A stretch of DNA of 34,472 nt from Clostridia bacterium (lineage in GTDB: Bacteria > Bacillota > Clostridia > Christensenellales > Aristaeellaceae): assembly GCA_900769875.1 (NCBI GenBank), contig CAAGII010000013.1:1-34472 (forward strand), read 5' to 3'. A program made the position numbers and the translations under genes. The notes beneath the pieces were generated by a model. That model was not told where the DNA came from. It worked only from the letters and a program-made list of their open reading frames with translations, and ran no database searches. Positions 31,077 to 34,472 of the stretch are shown here, one piece after another (position 1 is the first letter of the stretch; every line of letters starts with the position of its first letter).

Positions 31077-31107
31077 GCAGAGTCTTCATCCGTTTTCCAA
31101 GTTCCAT
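30949..31107 (-). pseudogene. XRE-family repressor, truncated to its DNA-binding domain
   Basis: ATG 31107 follows AGGAGG and encodes 52 residues: MELGKRMKTLREMLGISQ, then helix-turn-helix (QIIADQLGSTQSSINRYEND) and PPADLLLRYPR before TAA at 30951-30949. Normal family members continue with about ten more conserved residues and a second domain. The break coincides with the start of DUF6602 homology in another frame, so a deletion joined the two genes. The short protein might still bind DNA. Direct repeats in its promoter could be its operator. Confidence 0.75.
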
Positions 31108-31145
31108 GTAGACGACCTCCTGGGATAGTATGTTTCTGCGTGAAT

Positions 31146-31180
31146 AGTTTAACCCATATATACATTCATGTCAACCCATA
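31146..31180 (-). promoter_or_regulatory. Promoter of the XRE/DUF6602/ATPase operon with direct repeats
   Basis: On the minus strand, TTGACA (31174-31169), a 17-bp spacer and TAAACT (31151-31146). TATGGGTT occurs twice, at 31180-31173 and 31158-31151, exactly 22 bp (two helical turns) apart and flanking the spacer, as expected for a repressor pair. Confidence 0.6.
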
Positions 31181-31292
31181 GCGTTTTGCCCGATGAATTT
31201 TCAGCTTATCCACGTTCCTTTTTTGTGTGATTTATGATATACATTTGTAGACTGTAATGACGTAATCGATAGATAGGTTATTCATGACAACA

Positions 31293-31988
31293 TCAGTTCA
31301 ACAGAGGTGAGCCAGTTGTCGTATGCTCATCAGCAAGTGTTCCAATATTGTCTTCAATGATGCAGTTTGTGTTTCCGTTTGTCCTGATTAGTTCTTTTAA
31401 CGCCGCAGTCATCAGCGTGTTGTTTTTAACGGTACACTCATGACAATTACAAATGATCATTCCGAAATCAGGAGACAGAACACCACCGCCTCCATCATTA
31501 CGACCAACACGCATGGTATTTCCTGTAACGGTCAGGTTGGAGCAATTCACCAATCGCACATGGCAGCTGTCTTCCAAAGCATAGGATTCATCCGGTTCGC
31601 ATGCACCGCTTCTGCGGAAGATGTTACCGGAAATAGTGACAAGCGACACACCTGCATCACCGCCGAGATCAACGGCAGGGCCATGACCTCGATCAAAGAA
31701 GTTACCGGTAAAGTTATAGCTGTCGCCGAAGGGAATACAGAAACCGCCAGCCTGATTCCATTCCACTCTGTTACCAGTAGCTGTGATGGATGCCACCACA
31801 TTGCCGCCTTGGATTCCGTGACCCTTATTATAGGAGAACCAGTTATCCAACACGAAACCATCCCAGCCGTCAATGAACAGTCCATTTCCACCATTGTAGC
31901 CCAGCATGCAGTGCCGAACAGAAAAACACCAGATATGCTCCAGATGCACTGCATCGCCGGTAAAGTTGCTGATCCTGCATGCCTTCAT
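31293..31988 (-). CDS. Right-handed parallel beta-helix protein, probable C-terminal fragment
   Basis: The 231-residue frame is a run of beta-helix turns: HLEHIWCFSVRHCMLGYNGGNGLFIDGWDGFVLDNWFSYN, GIQGGNVVASITATGNRVEWN, YNFTGNFFDRG, LVTISGNIFRRSG, NLTVTGNTMRVG and ECTVKNNTLMT. Such folds occur in pectate-lyase-like enzymes and phage tailspikes. A stop codon lies nine bases before ATG 31988 and there is no ribosome site, and the frame begins in mid-fold without an N-terminal cap or signal peptide, so most of the gene is probably lost. The substrate cannot be told. It could be a phage tail remnant or a glycan enzyme fragment. Confidence 0.65.
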   Translation of the reverse strand: MKACRISNFTGDAVHLEHIWCFSVRHCMLGYNGGNGLFIDGWDGFVLDNWFSYNKGHGIQGGNVVASITATGNRVEWNQAGGFCIPFGDSYNFTGNFFDRGHGPAVDLGGDAGVSLVTISGNIFRRSGACEPDESYALEDSCHVRLVNCSNLTVTGNTMRVGRNDGGGGVLSPDFGMIICNCHECTVKNNTLMTAALKELIRTNGNTNCIIEDNIGTLADEHTTTGSPLLN

Positions 31989-32236
31989 TGAGGATCAGAA
32001 GCGCGGCAGGGAGAATGAGCACACCACACCTGCACGCCATAAAAACAATGAGCAGGCCATATGACCTGCATGATACTGAAATCACCAAGCCGGGCAGCAT
32101 GATGACTGTCCGGCATGATTCTTGGGAGGTTGCTTATGTAAAATGGCTTTGAAAAGGGATATTCGTACATTATTACGGACGCAAGTCCAGCGAACCGGCC
32201 GCGGCTATACAGCGGCATGGAGAATCAGGAGTACTT

Positions 32237-32431
32237 ATGGCTAAAAAGAAAAAGCCGTTCAATCCATCCAACTGGTCGGATGCGGCTGTGAAAGCCTTTG
32301 CCCGTTGCGTATGGCCGGACATCGTGGCCTACTTTAATAGCGAAGAGGGCCAGCAGGAATTTGCCGAATGGCAGCGTGAGCAAGCCATGAAGGCGGATGA
32401 TACGCAGAGCGGCCCGAATAGGGCGGCGTAA
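32237..32431 (+). CDS. Small hypothetical protein (64 residues)
   Basis: ATG 32237 follows CAGGAG at 7-nt spacing. The protein begins MAKKKKPFNPSNWSD, continues AAVKAFARCVWPDIVAYFNSEEGQQEFAEWQREQ and is probably helical and cytosolic. I do not recognise a function; similar small proteins occur in Firmicute mobile elements as far as I recall. A strong two-way terminator starts 2 bp after its stop and separates it from the converging AIPR gene. Confidence 0.65.
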   Translation: MAKKKKPFNPSNWSDAAVKAFARCVWPDIVAYFNSEEGQQEFAEWQREQAMKADDTQSGPNRAA

Positions 32432-32433
32432 GA

Positions 32434-32482
32434 ACAAAAGGAGCACCTAACTGTTTATTTGTCAGATAGGCGCTCCTTTTGT
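32434..32482. terminator. Bidirectional terminator between the small ORF and the AIPR gene
   Basis: ACAAAAGGAGC (32434-32444) pairs perfectly with GCTCCTTTTGT (32472-32482). A-run and T-run stand on the two sides, so it serves both converging genes. Confidence 0.9.
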
Positions 32483-32483
32483 C

Positions 32484-34187
32484 TTAATTTGACCTGCTGA
32501 GTTTATCTTTTAATTTTGCAATTAATTCTGTGCCTTTAGCTATTTTACTATTGCCACCCAATTCCTGATACATGGTGAATACATCTGCTGATATGACTTC
32601 AAGATTTTCTGACGAAAAGAAGTCCAAATCAAGTGCTTTGAGGTCTTCAAATTTTAACAATACTTTTCCGATGTGTTTTGCTGCTCCATAATAAAGCACA
32701 TAAAACATAATATCGTTTACTTGAGCTTGCGCATAGTCTGTTTCAACCTTCAAGTAATGTTCGACAATTTTCCCAAGTTTGGCTGCTTTGAAGAAAGCAT
32801 CCAAATCTGGTGAATCCGTATAGATAGCATTATACGTTTCATCCCTAGTTAACAATGTTGATGGTCTGGCACGTGCATAGTCGGGTTTTTGCAAAAGCAA
32901 AGAGATCATGCACTGTGACAGGAAAGAAACGCTAACAATTTCCGTACTCTTTTTTCCTTGATTTTTATAATAGTTTTTTCGTCTATCGTAGTATAAGCCT
33001 CGACCTTTCAAGTACAGTTCAATCTGCCAATGGATTGGATCATTTGCTCGCAATGATGACTTTGGAATGCTTGTCTGATTATTTGTGGCGAGAATGATGC
33101 GGTCTCTCGAAGCCTCGTTTTCAGGAACAACAATTCTAACAAGGACGCAACGATTCTCTTTTTCTAATTCATCTGGATGGGTTTTGAAATAACGATATAT
33201 TTCATTGGAAGTTTGCAAACCATTAACTACCGAAGGCTCTGTTAGCACAAGTTCCTTATTTGTCATCTGCTCAACTTCGTCGGCTAACATTGTTATACCA
33301 TTATTCAACCACCAAAATTCCTCGCCATTCGGATTTGATAATGAATCCTGTATATCTTGGTTAACTGCATTATGTCCTTGATAATCACGGACATTCGCTT
33401 CGAAAATGCTCTTTCTCAATTCCCCTCGGTCATCAGTAATAAATTTGAAATACTTGGCGAGTTGCACAAGAGCAACAAAATCACGATGTGCACCAGTATT
33501 GATTGGGGTATCAGCAAGCGGTAAACTGAGATGATGTTCAGGTTGTGCTTGGGCTGCTTCTAGCAGCTGATCGGCGCCTAAAAAGTCTACTGTCACAATA
33601 GTCCGGGGACTGGGGAAAAGCTTTTTGACTTCTCCGATAAGTTCACTCCCCTGTGCCACAACGTTTGGATGCAATTCACTTGAAAATGATGCATAGTAAA
33701 ACTTCACTGTTAGCTTTGGAGTGTTGCGAAGCTGCTTTACATACAAATTGCGAAATAAAGCGAAAGCACACAATACATCCTCATTATACCTTGCTTGGTA
33801 TTGAGAATCATCGGTTCCAATTTCAAAAAGATTTGATGCAATTGTCTTCCATTTCATGATGACATCTTCACGAAATGATGTTTCCCTTTTAGCTTGAATA
33901 ATAACTAACTCAATTGATGCATCCCTAGATGATTCAAGAGTATCAACAACATCTTCTGTCATGAGATTGCCATTGAAGAAGGTGTATACTGCATCGCAGC
34001 CACCATCATTTCCTGCGCCTAAAACACCTCGGTCAATTTCTTCATCACTTAATTCTCTATCGACTAATATACTTTTTGCAGCAAAATACTCAAAATAGTC
34101 TGCTTCATCAGCATATGATCCATTCTCCCTGAAGTACTGCTGAAACAATTCATTAAGTAGACGTTGACCATTGGTAATCAATTTCAT
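32484..34187 (-). CDS. AIPR-family abortive infection protein
   Basis: I place the start at ATG 34187 (567 residues), 9 nt after AGGAGG; ATG 34196 touches that site directly and is too close. An N-terminal nuclease-like part has LGAGNDGGCDAVYTFFNG (about 60-77) and ELVIIQAKRETSFRED (about 93-108), a D...Q-x-K pattern of restriction-type nucleases. The AIPR core follows: EEFWWLNNGITMLADEV, EPSVVNGLQTSNEIYRYF, and ILATNNQTSIPKSSLRANDP. AIPR proteins were named for lactococcal abortive infection against phage. The gene is intact, unlike its neighbours, and has its own promoter, so it is the best candidate for an active function in the island. Confidence 0.9.
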   Translation of the reverse strand: MKLITNGQRLLNELFQQYFRENGSYADEADYFEYFAAKSILVDRELSDEEIDRGVLGAGNDGGCDAVYTFFNGNLMTEDVVDTLESSRDASIELVIIQAKRETSFREDVIMKWKTIASNLFEIGTDDSQYQARYNEDVLCAFALFRNLYVKQLRNTPKLTVKFYYASFSSELHPNVVAQGSELIGEVKKLFPSPRTIVTVDFLGADQLLEAAQAQPEHHLSLPLADTPINTGAHRDFVALVQLAKYFKFITDDRGELRKSIFEANVRDYQGHNAVNQDIQDSLSNPNGEEFWWLNNGITMLADEVEQMTNKELVLTEPSVVNGLQTSNEIYRYFKTHPDELEKENRCVLVRIVVPENEASRDRIILATNNQTSIPKSSLRANDPIHWQIELYLKGRGLYYDRRKNYYKNQGKKSTEIVSVSFLSQCMISLLLQKPDYARARPSTLLTRDETYNAIYTDSPDLDAFFKAAKLGKIVEHYLKVETDYAQAQVNDIMFYVLYYGAAKHIGKVLLKFEDLKALDLDFFSSENLEVISADVFTMYQELGGNSKIAKGTELIAKLKDKLSRSN

Positions 34188-34234
34188 TTCATACATCCTC
34201 CTGTCAGAATTACACACACTGTCAGCCTTGTTAT

Positions 34235-34263
34235 ATTGTACCACATTATACTCTATGAAACAA
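34235..34263 (-). promoter_or_regulatory. Promoter of the AIPR gene
   Basis: On the minus strand, TTGTTT (34263-34258), a 17-bp spacer and TACAAT (34240-34235). A second possible -10 box, TATAAT (34250-34245), lies just upstream. CTGTCAG is directly repeated in the leader at 34201-34207 and 34219-34225. Confidence 0.5.
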
Positions 34264-34306
34264 TCAGAGAATGATGATACATAAAGCCCATAGTATATCA
34301 AAAAGC

Positions 34307-34405
34307 TTAATTACGATTCTTTTTAGGCCTCCCCGGTTTCCTCTTCACCTTAACCGGCTTTTTCTCTTTCTCGAAGAAAAGAAATAATCCGAACCCATCG
34401 CCCAC
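34307..34405 (-). other. AT-hook-like open frame, possible gene remnant
   Basis: The minus-strand frame from GTG 34405 to TAA 34307 encodes 32 residues ending KKPVKVKRKPGRPKKNRN. RKPGRPKK is a textbook AT-hook core flanked by lysines. No ribosome site precedes the GTG and the frame overlaps the tRNA-side terminator, so it may be the tail of a lost gene. Confidence 0.35.
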
Positions 34406-34428
34406 AAGGAACAATTGGTTCGGATTAT
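34370..34428 (-). terminator. Replacement terminator of the edge tRNA, supplied by the island
   Basis: ATAATCCGAACC (34384-34395) pairs perfectly with GGTTCGGATTAT (34417-34428). On the minus strand it is followed by TTCTTTTCTTC. It begins 8 bp after the CCA end of the tRNA. Confidence 0.8.
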
Positions 34429-34435
34429 ATTGGTT

Positions 34436-34458
34436 TGGTGCGGGAAACAGGACTTGAA
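34436..34458 (-). other. Right attachment site within the tRNA 3' end
   Basis: The 23 bp are identical to 27564-27586 and form the CCA end, 3' acceptor strand and part of the T-arm of the tRNA that continues past the window. Confidence 0.85.
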
Positions 34459-34472
34459 CCTGCATGAAGTTA
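34436..34472 (-). tRNA. tRNA 3' part (identity not decidable, possibly tRNA-Leu)
   Basis: On the minus strand the last 37 nt read a variable-region end, then CAGG-TTCAAGT-CCTG as T-arm, TTCCCGC as 3' acceptor strand, discriminator A and encoded CCA. The 5' part and anticodon lie outside the window. An acceptor ending TTCCCGCACCA and the apparent long variable arm would suit tRNA-Leu, which is a guess. Confidence 0.8.

Larger units (their letters stand above)
27564..34458. mobile_element. tRNA-integrated defence-like island without a visible integrase
   Basis: The island lies between two identical 23-bp copies of a tRNA 3' end. It is visibly AT-richer than the sequence to its left. It carries tnpV, a broken AlbA_2/ATPase gene, a truncated DUF6602 gene, a truncated XRE repressor, a beta-helix fragment, a 64-residue protein and an AIPR gene. 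No tyrosine or serine recombinase, relaxase or phage structural gene is seen. Several genes are damaged, so the element is probably a remnant or depends on an outside recombinase. Confidence 0.75.

Noticed and set aside
27564..34458. Active prophage
   Set aside because: No integrase, capsid, terminase, portal, tail or lysis gene is visible; only a beta-helix fragment could be phage-like.

Overview
The window looks like a chromosome segment of a GC-rich anaerobic Firmicute, most likely an uncultured gut or rumen clostridium. The reasons are strong Shine-Dalgarno sites (AGGAGG type), TTGACA/TATAAT promoters, CUT1 sugar ABC transporters with no ATPase subunit beside them, LacI and GntR regulators, and a TnpV-type mobile-element gene. 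I cannot name the species.

Layout: (1) 1-985, one side of an IS481-like insertion sequence running off the left edge. (2) 1015-4286, housekeeping: tRNA-Arg(CCG), a membrane-anchored protein with a Dabb-fold partner, a Cys-rich protein, and a chorismate mutase-shikimate kinase pair. (3) 4315-16818, a uronic-acid glycan locus. A seven-gene minus-strand operon encodes a solute-binding protein, two permeases, a heparinase II/III-like lyase, a DUF2264 protein, a GH88 unsaturated glucuronyl hydrolase and a discoidin-like protein. It diverges from lacI, a GH2 beta-glucuronidase with the glucuronide-specific NxK motif, and a peroxiredoxin. None of the enzymes has a signal peptide, so oligosaccharides are probably imported and cut in the cytoplasm. 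(4) 16946-23054, a minus-strand operon of GntR regulator, solute-binding protein, two permeases, a split transketolase and a cupin. (5) 23231-26615, a third CUT1 transporter operon reading right, without enzymes. (6) 26948-27469, a DUF6886-like gene.

(7) 27564-34458 is an AT-richer island bounded by a 23-bp direct repeat of a tRNA 3' end, from CCA back into the T-loop. The right copy is part of a tRNA gene that leaves the window. The left copy is followed, in tRNA direction, by a hairpin plus T-run that looks like the tRNA's original terminator, while the right copy has a second terminator supplied by the insert. Cargo: tnpV, a frameshifted AlbA_2/ATPase gene, a 5'-truncated DUF6602 nuclease-like gene joined to a truncated XRE repressor, a beta-helix fragment, a 64-residue protein and a full-length AIPR (abortive infection) protein. 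No integrase is visible, so this looks like a decaying or trans-mobilised defence island.

Recurring themes: all three solute-binding proteins have signal peptides but no lipobox cysteine, and each gene is followed by a GC-rich hairpin before its permeases, which probably raises binding-protein expression relative to the membrane subunits.
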